The notes under the pieces were generated by a model. That model was not told the DNA's origin. It did not search any database and was given only the letters and a program-made list of their open reading frames with translations. A program made the translations under genes and the position numbers. Positions 26,103 to 35,370 of a stretch of 64,000 nt of DNA are shown here, piece after piece. Position 1 is the first letter of the stretch, and every line of letters starts with the position of its first letter. The DNA lies in the NCBI GenBank assembly GCA_910575005.1, contig CAJTCL010000003.1:186001-250000 (forward strand), in the 5' to 3' direction. This stretch comes from Lachnospiraceae bacterium (GTDB lineage Bacteria > Bacillota > Clostridia > Lachnospirales > Lachnospiraceae).

Positions 26103-28808
26103 ATGGGTGACACATCTGAAAATAAGCCATTAAAATATATTAGTGTAGGACTGTTGGCTCATGTGGATGCAGGCAAAACTACACTCTCTGAGGCATTGCT
26201 ATATACAAGTGGAAATATCCGAAAGCTGGGAAGAGTGGACAGTCAAGATGCCTTTTTAGATACTTATGAACTGGAACGAGCAAGAGGAATTACAATTTTT
26301 TCCAAACAGGCAGTATTAAAACTTTCTACTATTGGTCTTACTCTGTTGGACACCCCAGGACATGTGGATTTTTCTGCAGAAATGGAACGGACCTTGCAAG
26401 TGCTGGATTATGGCATTTTAGTAATCAGTGGTACTGATGGCATACAGGGACATACAAGAACCTTATGGCAGCTTTTGAAAAAATATAAAATACCAGTAGT
26501 TCTGTTTGTAAATAAAATGGACCGGCCAGAGACAAACCAGCAAAAATTGATGGAAGAATTGAGAGAAAAACTAGATCAAAATTGTGTAGATTTTTCTGAA
26601 TCTGATACAGAAGAATTTTATGAGAATGTGGCAATGTGTCAGGAAGAGATACTGGACTATTATTTGGAGCATGGAATGGTGTTGGAGGAACAGATCAAAG
26701 AACTGATTTGCCAGCGTCAAATTTTTCCCTGTTTTTTTGGTTCGGCATTAAAACTGATTGGAATCAAAGAATTTTTGCAAGGAGTGGAGAAATTTACGAA
26801 ATTTCCAGAATATCCAGAAGAATTTGCTGCAAAAATTTTTAAGATTACGCGAGATGGCCAAGGAAACCGACTGACACACTTAAAAGTGACAGGTGGAACT
26901 TTAAAGATAAAAACACCTCTTACTGCTCTTCAAGAGAAAGTCAATCAAATCCGTATTTATTCTGGTGAAAAATTTGAAGCTATATCAGAAGCCGGAGCAG
27001 GAACCATCTGCGCTGTGACAGGTTTACAGGAGACGCGGCCAGGAGAAGGGCTGGGGATAGAGAAAAATTCGGACATGCCTATGTTGGTGCCGGTGATGAC
27101 TTGTCAAATATTGCTGCCACCGGAATGCGATATGACAAAAATGATTCGCAATCTCTATCAGCTCCAGGAGGAAGAGCCAGAACTTCATATTATATGGGAT
27201 GAGGTATTGCAGGAAATTCGAGTGCAGGTGATGGGTCAAGTACAGTTGGAAATTCTTAAGAGTCAGATTATGGAGCGTTTTGGCGTGGAAGTATCATTTG
27301 GAGCTGGAAGTATATTATATAAGGAAACAATTGCAGATCCAGTAGAGGGAGTAGGGCATTATGAGCCGCTGCGTCATTATGCGGAGGTACATTTGCTGTT
27401 GGAGCCAGGAGAGCCAGGCAGCGGTCTGCAATTTTTTACTTCCTGTAGTGAGGATGTACTAGACCGCAACTGGCAGCGCCTAATTTTAACGCATCTGGAA
27501 GAGAAAGAGCATAGAGGTGTTTTGACTGGTTCTCCCATTACAGATTTAAAGGTTACACTAATTGCCGGACGTGCGCATCTAAAACATACAGAAGGCGGTG
27601 ATTTCAGGCAGGCGACTTACCGTGCCTTGCGTCAGGGATTGATGGAAGCACAGTCTGTTTTGTTGGAACCAATGTATGCATTTCGTTTGGAGGTACCACA
27701 ACAAATGCTTGGGCGTGCAATCAATGATGTAGAGCGGATGAGTGGTAGATTTGATCAGCCCAAGATGCAGGGAGAGATGGCAGTAATCGCCGGAATTGCC
27801 CCAGCCTCTGAAATGCAGGATTACCAGCAGGAAGTGATTGAATATACGAGAGGAGAGGGCAAGCTGTCTTTTACCTTACATGGATATGAGGCTTGTCACA
27901 ATGCCCAAAAGGTAATTGAGCGGGCTGGCTATGATCCCAAAGGGGATCTGGAAAATTCTCCTGATTCTGTATTTTGTGCACATGGAGCCGGATTTGTGGT
28001 GGACTGGCAGCAGGTCAAGGAATATATGCATATTGAGACTCCAACAGCAGTACAGAGTCTTTTGCAAGGGTTGGACAAGTCTGAGGCAGACTTTCAGATG
28101 CAGGAGATCACAGCATCTAAAGGGCAACGGGAAGAGATGGAAAGTAATTGGCAAGAGGAGAATTGGATTGGGGAAGACGAGGTTGAGGCTATTCTATCTC
28201 GAACATTTGGAGCCAACAGACAGGAGGCCAATAAACAAAAAAGAGGGTGGCGCCGAACAAAAACCAGCATCAAAGAGAGCGTGCCAGCAGTTAGCCGTAC
28301 TTGGAAGGCGCCGCAAAAGAAGGACTCATATCTTTTGGTGGATGGCTATAATATTATATTTGCCTGGCAGGAATTAAAGGAGCTTGCCGCATTAAATATT
28401 GATAGTGCCAGGGGCAGGCTCTTAGATATCATGTGTAATTATCAGGGGCTTTGTGCCTGTAATCTGATTGTGGTGTTTGATGCTTATCGGGTACAGCGGC
28501 ATCAGGAGGAAATTTTGGACTACCATAACATTCATGTGGTATTTACCAGAGAGGCGGAAACGGCAGATCAGTATATTGAGCGTTTTGCACACGAACATGC
28601 CAGACAGTATCAAGTAACAGTTGCCACCTCTGATGGGTTAGAACAGATTATCATTCAGGGACAGGGGTGTCGGCTGATCTCCGCAAGGGAACTGCAGGAA
28701 GAAATTCAGCATATAGGGCAACAGATGCACAGGGAATATATGGAACGTCAGCAAAAAGGGAGGTATTTTCTGGGGGAATCTATCCCAGACCACTTGAGAA
28801 AATTATAG
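26103..28808 (+). CDS. Tet(M)-like translational GTPase fused to a YacP/Rae1-like NYN nuclease domain
   Basis: This 901-residue protein has an EF-G/ribosomal-protection-type GTPase: P-loop AHVDAGKTT (19-27), RGIT (61-64), DTPGH (83-87), NKMD (137-140), then EF-G-like domains 2-5 to about residue 650. A linker (about 655-740) rich in Gln, Glu and Lys leads to a C-terminal NYN/PIN-like domain (about 742-880) with acidic positions D747 (LLVDGYNII), D793 (VVFDAYR), D822 and D844 (VATSDG). The last domain resembles B. subtilis YacP/Rae1, which cuts mRNA in the ribosomal A site. Classical Tet(M) has no such domain. The fusion suggests ribosome-linked mRNA cleavage or rescue; tetracycline protection is possible but unproven. 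ATG 26103 lies 8 bases after AAAGGGG. Confidence 0.88.
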   Translation: MGDTSENKPLKYISVGLLAHVDAGKTTLSEALLYTSGNIRKLGRVDSQDAFLDTYELERARGITIFSKQAVLKLSTIGLTLLDTPGHVDFSAEMERTLQVLDYGILVISGTDGIQGHTRTLWQLLKKYKIPVVLFVNKMDRPETNQQKLMEELREKLDQNCVDFSESDTEEFYENVAMCQEEILDYYLEHGMVLEEQIKELICQRQIFPCFFGSALKLIGIKEFLQGVEKFTKFPEYPEEFAAKIFKITRDGQGNRLTHLKVTGGTLKIKTPLTALQEKVNQIRIYSGEKFEAISEAGAGTICAVTGLQETRPGEGLGIEKNSDMPMLVPVMTCQILLPPECDMTKMIRNLYQLQEEEPELHIIWDEVLQEIRVQVMGQVQLEILKSQIMERFGVEVSFGAGSILYKETIADPVEGVGHYEPLRHYAEVHLLLEPGEPGSGLQFFTSCSEDVLDRNWQRLILTHLEEKEHRGVLTGSPITDLKVTLIAGRAHLKHTEGGDFRQATYRALRQGLMEAQSVLLEPMYAFRLEVPQQMLGRAINDVERMSGRFDQPKMQGEMAVIAGIAPASEMQDYQQEVIEYTRGEGKLSFTLHGYEACHNAQKVIERAGYDPKGDLENSPDSVFCAHGAGFVVDWQQVKEYMHIETPTAVQSLLQGLDKSEADFQMQEITASKGQREEMESNWQEENWIGEDEVEAILSRTFGANRQEANKQKRGWRRTKTSIKESVPAVSRTWKAPQKKDSYLLVDGYNIIFAWQELKELAALNIDSARGRLLDIMCNYQGLCACNLIVVFDAYRVQRHQEEILDYHNIHVVFTREAETADQYIERFAHEHARQYQVTVATSDGLEQIIIQGQGCRLISARELQEEIQHIGQQMHREYMERQQKGRYFLGESIPDHLRKL

Positions 28809-28822
28809 GCTAATGCTATAAT
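28794..28822 (+). promoter_or_regulatory. Promoter of the cobA-hemD/hemB/hemL operon
   Basis: TTGAGA (28794-28799) and TATAAT (28817-28822) are exactly 17 bases apart. The -35 lies in the last codons of the preceding gene. It gives the second half of the tetrapyrrole genes its own start. Confidence 0.7.
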
Positions 28823-28893
28823 ATGATAACATGACATTTGGTCGGTGAAGCATCAAAGAACAAACAGTGAATGATGCAAGGAAAGGATATTCC

Positions 28894-30423
28894 ATGAAGG
28901 GTAAGGTATGGCTAATAGGAGCAGGCCCCGGAGATTTGGGGCTGTTTACCATCAAGGGCAGAGAAATTCTGCAACAGGCAGAGGTGGTGGTATACGACCG
29001 TTTGGTCGGCGAGAGCATTTTAAATCTGATTCCCAGAGAAGCAGAATGCATAGATGTCGGTAAACGTGCAAGAAATCATACAGTGCCGCAGGAACAGATC
29101 AATCAGATATTATTGAAAAAGGCACAGCAAGGAAAGCGGGTGGTACGCTTAAAGGGTGGGGATCCGTTTTTATTTGGCAGAGGCGGGGAAGAACTGGAGT
29201 TGTTGGCAGAGAAGGAAATTCCTTTTGAGATTGTGCCAGGTGTCACGTCGGCTTTTGCGGTTCCAGCTTATAATGGGATTCCGGTGACACATAGACATTT
29301 TGCGTCATCTGTACATGTGATCACTGGCCATAAGAAGAAAGATCAGCCATTACAGCTTGATTATGAAGCTTTGGTACGTCTTGGAGGGACCTTGGTATTT
29401 TTGATGGGAGGGGCGGCCATTCAAATCATCTGTGAGGGACTTCTTGCGGCAGGGATGAGGTCAGATATGCCGGCAGCAGTATTGCAGCAGGGCACATGTG
29501 CCGCTCAGAAAAAAATCATTTCCGATATCAAAAATCTACCTATAAAAATAACAAAACAAGAGCTACAAACGCCGGCAATTTTTATGGTAGGAGAAGTTTG
29601 TAGACTGGGAAATGAGTTTGCCTGGTATGAGAAAATGCCCCTTTTCGGGGAAAAAATTCTTGTCACAAGGCCTAAGGAGCGCAGCGGAACAATCAGTTGC
29701 AAGCTCCGTTCTTTGGGAGCAGAAGTCTTGGAACTGCCAGCTATTCGCACTGAGCTGATTGCAGGTAATAAGAGACTGGAGGAAGTATTTGCAAGACTTT
29801 TTCATTATGATTATCTGGTATTTACCTCGCCAGCAGGTGTAAAACTGTTTTTTGAGGAATTAAAAGATCAAAAAAGGGATATCCGCTCGATTGGAACTGC
29901 AAGGATTGCGGCGATTGGTATGGGAACGAAAAAGGAACTAGAAGCACGGGGATTAATCTGTGAATTGATGCCAGAGATTTATGATGGAGAACATTTGGGA
30001 ATATTGCTGGGAGAGACTTGTAAAGCGGGAGAACGGATTTTGATTCCTAGGGCAGAACAGGGCAGCGCTCAGATCATTGCGGAAATAGAAAAAAGAGTGC
30101 AAGTTGAGATTACAGATTTACCAATTTATCGAACTATTTATGAAAAACCCTCAGAACTGGTGGATGAGAAGAAACAGATCGAGCAGGGCAAGATTCATAT
30201 GGCAGTATTTACCAGTGCCTCCACGGTACGAGGATTTGCCAAAGCGACACAGGGACTTAATTATGAGACAGTGCAGGCCGTATGTATTGGCCGACAGACA
30301 CAAGAAGCGGCAAAAGAGTTAGGCATGAAGACAATTGTATCTCAAAAAGCTACGATTGATAGTTTGGTAGAGGCATGTGTAAAGGCTGCACAGCAAGAAT
30401 GCAAAAAGGATGAAAAGAGTTAA
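28894..30423 (+). CDS. Fused uroporphyrinogen-III methyltransferase and uroporphyrinogen-III synthase (CobA-HemD)
   Basis: This 509-residue bifunctional enzyme has an N-terminal SAM-dependent methyltransferase (about 1-245; GAGPGDLGL, VVYDRLV, KGGDPFLFGRGGEE, IPVTHR) that makes precorrin-2. Its C-terminal uroporphyrinogen-III synthase (about 250-505; EKILVTRP, FTSPAGVKLFFEEL, FTSASTVRGF) closes hydroxymethylbilane. This fusion is common in Clostridia. The ATG at 28894 is 8 bases after AAAGGA. It uses the product of HemC and feeds the SirC-like enzyme and cobalamin genes. Confidence 0.95.
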   Translation: MKGKVWLIGAGPGDLGLFTIKGREILQQAEVVVYDRLVGESILNLIPREAECIDVGKRARNHTVPQEQINQILLKKAQQGKRVVRLKGGDPFLFGRGGEELELLAEKEIPFEIVPGVTSAFAVPAYNGIPVTHRHFASSVHVITGHKKKDQPLQLDYEALVRLGGTLVFLMGGAAIQIICEGLLAAGMRSDMPAAVLQQGTCAAQKKIISDIKNLPIKITKQELQTPAIFMVGEVCRLGNEFAWYEKMPLFGEKILVTRPKERSGTISCKLRSLGAEVLELPAIRTELIAGNKRLEEVFARLFHYDYLVFTSPAGVKLFFEELKDQKRDIRSIGTARIAAIGMGTKKELEARGLICELMPEIYDGEHLGILLGETCKAGERILIPRAEQGSAQIIAEIEKRVQVEITDLPIYRTIYEKPSELVDEKKQIEQGKIHMAVFTSASTVRGFAKATQGLNYETVQAVCIGRQTQEAAKELGMKTIVSQKATIDSLVEACVKAAQQECKKDEKS

Positions 30424-30480
30424 TATCAGTTTGCAGTGGACAGAAATGTTGTCTGCTGTATTGTTTCAGGAGGTATGAAT

Positions 30481-31464
30481 ATGGAACTAATCCACAGGCC
30501 ACGGCGTCTTCGTGGAACTGCCACACTGCGCCAGATGGTGCGAGAGACCAGAGTAAATAAGTCTTCTTTGGTATATCCTATGTTTGTAATAGAGGGGGAT
30601 AATAGAAAGGAAGAAATTCCTTCTATGCCAGGACAGTATCGTTACAGTGTAGACTGTATGGAAGAAAAACTGATAGAACTGTGTCGTGCTGGAGTACCTG
30701 CTGTGATGTTTTTTGGGATTCCTTCACAGAAGGATGCCTTAGGAACTAGTGCCTATCTTGAGGATGGAATTGTACAGAGGGCATTTCGTAAGGCAAAAGA
30801 AGTCTGTCCTGAATTGTATCTAATTGGGGATGTGTGTATGTGTGAATATACTTCCCACGGGCATTGTGGAATATTGTGCGGCCAGGAGATAGACAATGAC
30901 AATACATTGGGGTTGTTGGCCAAGACAGCCTTGTCTCAGGTACAGGCAGGGGCTGATATGGTAGCGCCTTCTGATATGATGGATGGGCGCGTGGCGGCGA
31001 TTCGCAGAGTTTTAGATCATAATGGTTATATCAATACACCGATTATGTCCTATGCAGTCAAGTTTGCCTCTTCGTTCTATGGTCCTTTTCGGGATGCCGC
31101 CAATTCCGCTCCAGCATTTGGCGACCGCAAATCCTATCAGATGGATTATCACAACCGCAGGGAAGCCATAAAGGAAGCTATGCTGGATGTACAGGAAGGT
31201 GCAGATATTATAATGGTGAAGCCTGCTATGGCCTATGGAGATTTAATTCGAGAGGTTAAGGATCATACTGATCTCCCAGTGGCGTCTTATTCTGTCAGTG
31301 GGGAATATGCTATGGTGAAGGCAGCGGCGCAGGCAGGTCTTGTCGATGAGAGCAGTATCATCTGTGAGATGGCGGTCAGCGCTTATCGTGCTGGTACAGA
31401 CATCTATATCACTTATTTTGCAGAAGAATTGGCAAACTATATGGATCAGGGCAGAATTGGTTAG
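30481..31464 (+). CDS. hemB: Delta-aminolevulinic acid dehydratase (porphobilinogen synthase) HemB
   Basis: This 327-residue enzyme condenses two 5-aminolevulinates to porphobilinogen. Schiff-base lysines are in AVKFASSFYGPFR and MVKPAMAYGD. The zinc-binding Cys cluster DVCMCEYTSHGHCG shows it is a zinc-dependent form. I prefer the ATG at 30481, 7 bases after AGGAGG, over the ATG at 30475, which is only 1 base from it. It lies between cobA-hemD and hemL. Confidence 0.96.
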   Translation: MELIHRPRRLRGTATLRQMVRETRVNKSSLVYPMFVIEGDNRKEEIPSMPGQYRYSVDCMEEKLIELCRAGVPAVMFFGIPSQKDALGTSAYLEDGIVQRAFRKAKEVCPELYLIGDVCMCEYTSHGHCGILCGQEIDNDNTLGLLAKTALSQVQAGADMVAPSDMMDGRVAAIRRVLDHNGYINTPIMSYAVKFASSFYGPFRDAANSAPAFGDRKSYQMDYHNRREAIKEAMLDVQEGADIIMVKPAMAYGDLIREVKDHTDLPVASYSVSGEYAMVKAAAQAGLVDESSIICEMAVSAYRAGTDIYITYFAEELANYMDQGRIG

Positions 31465-31479
31465 AAAGGAAGAACAGTG

Positions 31480-32757
31480 ATGACGAAGTCAGAGCGTTTA
31501 TTTCAAGAGGCTGTACAGGTGATTCCTGGCGGGGTCAATTCTCCCGTGCGTGCCTTTGGCTCAATTGACAGTACACCGAGATTTATCAAAAGTGCTGAGG
31601 GTGCATGTCTCTATGATGAAGATGGAAACTGCTATATTGACTTTATTGGTTCCTGGGGACCGATGATTTTAGGACACAGCCATAAGGCGGTGGTAGAACG
31701 TGTGACGCAGGCTTGCCAACAAGGATTGAGCTTTGGCGCAGCGACAGCCGCTGAGGTGGAAATGGCGAAGCTAGTCTGCAGTATGGTTCCTTCCATTGAG
31801 ATGGTACGCATGGTCAATTCTGGAACAGAAGCAGTAATGAGCGCCATACGTGTGGCCAGAGGTTTTACCAGAAGAGAGAAAATTATTAAATTTACCGGCT
31901 GTTATCATGGACATTTTGATGCGCTGCTCGTACAGGCAGGGTCTGGGGTAATGACGGCAGGAGTGCCAGGCAGTCTGGGTGTGCCCGCTGGATGTACCAA
32001 AGATACACTATTGGCAGAGTATAATGACCTGGAGAGTGTGCAAAGGCATTTTGCACGATGTGCAGAGGAAATTGCCGCGGTGATTGTGGAGCCAGTGGCG
32101 GCAAATATGGGAGTGGTACCACCTGCTTCTGGTTTTCTGGAGGGATTGAGACAGCTCTGTGATAATAATGGTGCATTGTTGATTTTTGATGAAGTGATTA
32201 CTGGATTTCGGTTAGGGCCGGCTGGTGCTCAGGGATATTATGATATTGTACCAGATCTGACCACATTTGGAAAAATTATCGGCGGCGGAATGCCTGTGGG
32301 TGCCTATGGCGGCAGAAGAGATATTATGGAGCTTGTAGCTCCCTTGGGCGGCGTATATCAGGCAGGCACCTTGAGCGGCAACCCGATTGCTATGGCGGCA
32401 GGGATTGCCCAACTAACTATTTTAAAGGAACATCCAGAATATTATCAACAGTTAAATGAGCGTGGAGACTGGTTCTATGGGCAGATAGAGCAGTTTGTGA
32501 AGGCAGCAGGATTGTCCTGCACAGTAAATCATGTAGGTTCTTTGGGATGTCTGTATTTTACAGATCAGGAAGTTGTGGATTATGAGAGTGCCAAAACTTC
32601 TGATACAAAGGCTTTTGCCGATTATTGCAACTATATGATAGAACATGGGATTTATCTTGCTCCCGCACAATTTGAGGCAATGTTTTTGTCATTGGCACAT
32701 ACCGATGAAATGTTAGAGAATGTTTTAAAATGTATCAAACAATATTTTAATTTATGA
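31480..32757 (+). CDS. hemL: Glutamate-1-semialdehyde 2,1-aminomutase HemL
   Basis: This 425-residue PLP enzyme converts glutamate-1-semialdehyde, made by HemA, to 5-aminolevulinate. It has VNSGTEAVMSAIRVARGFT, FDEVITGFRLG and the PLP lysine K265 in TTFGKIIGGGMPVGAYGG. The ATG at 31480 was chosen over an adjacent GTG because it is 7 bases from AAGGAAG. It closes the operon; only imperfect hairpins (around 32762-32805) follow. Confidence 0.96.
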   Translation: MTKSERLFQEAVQVIPGGVNSPVRAFGSIDSTPRFIKSAEGACLYDEDGNCYIDFIGSWGPMILGHSHKAVVERVTQACQQGLSFGAATAAEVEMAKLVCSMVPSIEMVRMVNSGTEAVMSAIRVARGFTRREKIIKFTGCYHGHFDALLVQAGSGVMTAGVPGSLGVPAGCTKDTLLAEYNDLESVQRHFARCAEEIAAVIVEPVAANMGVVPPASGFLEGLRQLCDNNGALLIFDEVITGFRLGPAGAQGYYDIVPDLTTFGKIIGGGMPVGAYGGRRDIMELVAPLGGVYQAGTLSGNPIAMAAGIAQLTILKEHPEYYQQLNERGDWFYGQIEQFVKAAGLSCTVNHVGSLGCLYFTDQEVVDYESAKTSDTKAFADYCNYMIEHGIYLAPAQFEAMFLSLAHTDEMLENVLKCIKQYFNL

Positions 32758-32938
32758 TTCAACAAGATATGTGGATGTGATTATTTACATCTTGTAGATG
32801 TCTACAGTGTTATGCTTACTTTTTTCTTACAAAAAATTTAAAGAATTTTAATTTTTTTTCTGTCGAAATGTTGTATACTGTAAATGGTTAAAGAAAGCGG
32901 CATGGTTATAAACCTACCATAAGGGAGCGGAGATTACA

Positions 32939-33730
32939 TTGAACAATGAACAGAGAAGACGGCGGGAGGCATATTTGGCAAGAAAACGCCGTAAAAAACG
33001 TCAGAGGACGATTCAGATTTTAAAACGTATTGCAGTGTCCTGTGCGGCGATACTGCTTATTTTGTTTGTATTGACAAAGATTGTAAAGCATGATGAGGCG
33101 CCGCAGGCAGTTCAAGCACAAAAAGGTACAACAGTTGCGGAGAACACACAGAAAGAAACGAAGAAAGAAGAGACAAAGAAAAAGCCAGACTTTCAACAGA
33201 AGGTAATTGAAGATGAACCAGATTTTGAGGTCAATCTTTTAACGCCAAATCCATATTCCAGACCCCAGACAGCATTGAAAGAGGTAAGGGGGATTGTGAT
33301 TCATTACACAGCCAACCCAGGCACTACGGCAAAGCAGAACCGCAGTTATTTTGAGAGTCTTAAGGACACTCAGCAGACAAAAGCAAGCAGTCATTTTGTG
33401 GTTGGAATTGATGGGGAAATTATTCAGTGTATTCCCAGCACAGAGATTGCTTATACCTCAAATGACCGTAATGATGACACGTTGTCCATTGAGTGTTGTC
33501 ATAAAGATGCGACAGGGCAGTTTACCCAGGAGACCTATGATTCTTTGGTGGAGATGACAGCATGGCTGTGTGGTAAATTTAACCTTAAGGTTGAGAGTGT
33601 AATTCGCCATTATGATGTCACAGGAAAGGAATGCCCCATTTATTATGTAAAGAATGAAGATGCTTGGAAACGGTTTAAGGAGGATGTACAGGAATACTTG
33701 GACAAGTATGGGAAAGAACCAGAGGAATGA
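32939..33730 (+). CDS. Membrane-anchored N-acetylmuramoyl-L-alanine amidase (Amidase_2)
   Basis: This 263-residue protein has a very basic N-terminus, one membrane helix (about 29-46), a Lys/Glu linker and an Amidase_2 domain (about 110-263) with zinc ligands in GIVIHYTANPG, VIRHYDVTGKECP and nearby. It should cleave stem peptides from peptidoglycan on the outer face of the membrane. The start is TTG 32939, 6 bases after GGAG; no in-frame ATG is close. The methyltransferase gene follows 33 bases later. It is a different amidase from the one at 5913, which lacks a membrane anchor. Confidence 0.9.
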   Translation: MNNEQRRRREAYLARKRRKKRQRTIQILKRIAVSCAAILLILFVLTKIVKHDEAPQAVQAQKGTTVAENTQKETKKEETKKKPDFQQKVIEDEPDFEVNLLTPNPYSRPQTALKEVRGIVIHYTANPGTTAKQNRSYFESLKDTQQTKASSHFVVGIDGEIIQCIPSTEIAYTSNDRNDDTLSIECCHKDATGQFTQETYDSLVEMTAWLCGKFNLKVESVIRHYDVTGKECPIYYVKNEDAWKRFKEDVQEYLDKYGKEPEE

Positions 33731-33763
33731 TGTTTAAAAAAATGGAGTATTGCAGGAGAGTTT

Positions 33764-35242
33764 ATGGTAAGAGAACAATATGAATGTCTGAAATCAGGCA
33801 AGGATTTGAGACAGAATCTGATTGCTTTAAAGCAGGAATTAAAGGAGGAGGAAGCCAGAGAGGAACTGCTTAGGATCCTTGCAGGGGATTACAGTATTCT
33901 GACAGGACTGTTATCTGATTCTGATCCCAAAGTGCGCAAAAATGCGGCTATAGTGCTAGGAAGACTAAAGCAGCGAGAAAATGTTCTTCCCTTATATGAG
34001 GCATATCATAGAGAAACACAGCTTTTTGTAAAAAGTGATTATCTCAAAGCGCTGGTTGAATTGGATTATTCTGAATATAAAGATTCACTGAATAAAGACC
34101 TGGAAAAGCTTGAGCAGTATCAGCCAAAAGAAGAGGAGGAAAAGCACATTCGAGAGGAGTTGACGGCACTGCGCAGGCTTGTGAATACAGGGAATTTCCA
34201 TCAGAGACATAAATTCTGCGGTTATGATGAGACTTGGGAGTTAATTCTCACAACTGGGAAAAAGTATCAAGAGATTACGGCGGCACAGGTGAAAGGTGGG
34301 GAAGTTTCGCTTTTAAAAAGCGGAGTGCGAGTGATTACCAGCCATCTCAAACCTATTTTAGAGATCCCAACTTACCGCGAGATACTGTTTCCACTAAAGC
34401 TGCGCAAAATTTCCGGTGAACCGAAAGAGGTGGCAAAAGCGTTGGCTGAGTCTGACCTCTTAAGACTATTGCATAAAGCGCATAAGGCAAAGGATGCGTT
34501 TTATTTTCGTCTGGGATTACACAGTCCAAAAACTTTGGAGCAGCGCAGTGCATTTACAAAAAAATGTGCCTTTGCCTTAGAACAGGAGACAGCAGGGAAG
34601 CTGAAAAATTCTGCTTCTGATTATGAACTTGAAATTCGTCTGATTGAAAATCGTTCTGGCCAATTTTTGCCTTTGGTAAAATTATTTACTTTTGCGGAGG
34701 AGCGTTTCTTTTATCGAAAGCATACAATAGCATCTTCCATAAGACCAGAACAGGCAGCATTGATTGTCAGACTTGCAAAACCATATTTGAAGGAACAGGG
34801 GCAAATTTTGGATCCATTCTGTGGAGTGGGAACCATGTTGATTGAGAGAGATCGGTTATGCCAGGCAAGAATGATGTATGGGATTGATATTTTTGGAGAA
34901 GCGATTGCAAAGGCTAGAGAGAATACGCAATTAGCTGACCGAGAAATTTATTATATCAATCGTGATTTTTTTGATTTCTCCCATAAATATCTGTTTGATG
35001 AGATTATTACAGATATGCCAAATCGGGGAAAAAAGACAAAGGAAGAGCATGATCAGCTTTATAGAGCATTTTTTGAGAAAGCAGAAGAAGTATTAGCAGA
35101 ACAGGGAAAAATGATTTTATACTCCAATGAGAAGAACTATGTCAAAAAACAACTGCGCCTGCATAAACAATTTTCGCTGCTTAAGGAATACAGCATGGAT
35201 GAGAAGGAGAGTTATTATTTGTTTATTATAGAAAAACAGTAA
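33764..35242 (+). CDS. RNA methyltransferase (TRM11/Trm14/RlmL-like) with N-terminal HEAT repeats
   Basis: This 492-residue protein starts with HEAT-like helical repeats (about 30-130; DPKVRKNAAIVLGRLKQRE). A middle region resembles the RNA-binding part of guanine-N2 methyltransferases, and the C-terminal SAM-dependent domain (about 325-492) carries ILDPFCGVGTMLIER, YGIDIFGEAI and the catalytic-loop TDMPNRG in place of the usual NPPYG. It probably modifies guanosine in tRNA or rRNA. The HEAT front end is not part of standard Trm14 or RlmL. ATG 33764 follows CAGGAGAG. Confidence 0.82.
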   Translation: MVREQYECLKSGKDLRQNLIALKQELKEEEAREELLRILAGDYSILTGLLSDSDPKVRKNAAIVLGRLKQRENVLPLYEAYHRETQLFVKSDYLKALVELDYSEYKDSLNKDLEKLEQYQPKEEEEKHIREELTALRRLVNTGNFHQRHKFCGYDETWELILTTGKKYQEITAAQVKGGEVSLLKSGVRVITSHLKPILEIPTYREILFPLKLRKISGEPKEVAKALAESDLLRLLHKAHKAKDAFYFRLGLHSPKTLEQRSAFTKKCAFALEQETAGKLKNSASDYELEIRLIENRSGQFLPLVKLFTFAEERFFYRKHTIASSIRPEQAALIVRLAKPYLKEQGQILDPFCGVGTMLIERDRLCQARMMYGIDIFGEAIAKARENTQLADREIYYINRDFFDFSHKYLFDEIITDMPNRGKKTKEEHDQLYRAFFEKAEEVLAEQGKMILYSNEKNYVKKQLRLHKQFSLLKEYSMDEKESYYLFIIEKQ

Positions 35243-35301
35243 CTAGTTTTATGAGGTTTTAATAAACTACGAAAAAAATTATAAAAAAAATAAAATAGTT
35301 A

Positions 35302-35330
35302 TTGACAATTACGTATAAATTTGTTATTAT
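35302..35330 (+). promoter_or_regulatory. Promoter of tRNA-Leu
   Basis: TTGACA (35302-35307), a 17-base spacer and TATTAT (35325-35330) precede the tRNA by about 40 bases. Confidence 0.8.
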
Positions 35331-35370
35331 TTTAGAGTCGTCAGAACGACATGGCGATACATAATCGTCT

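Noticed and set aside
26103-28808. Calling the gene a tetracycline resistance determinant
   Set aside because: The family resemblance is clear, but the extra NYN domain and chromosomal, non-mobile context do not support a resistance claim from sequence alone.
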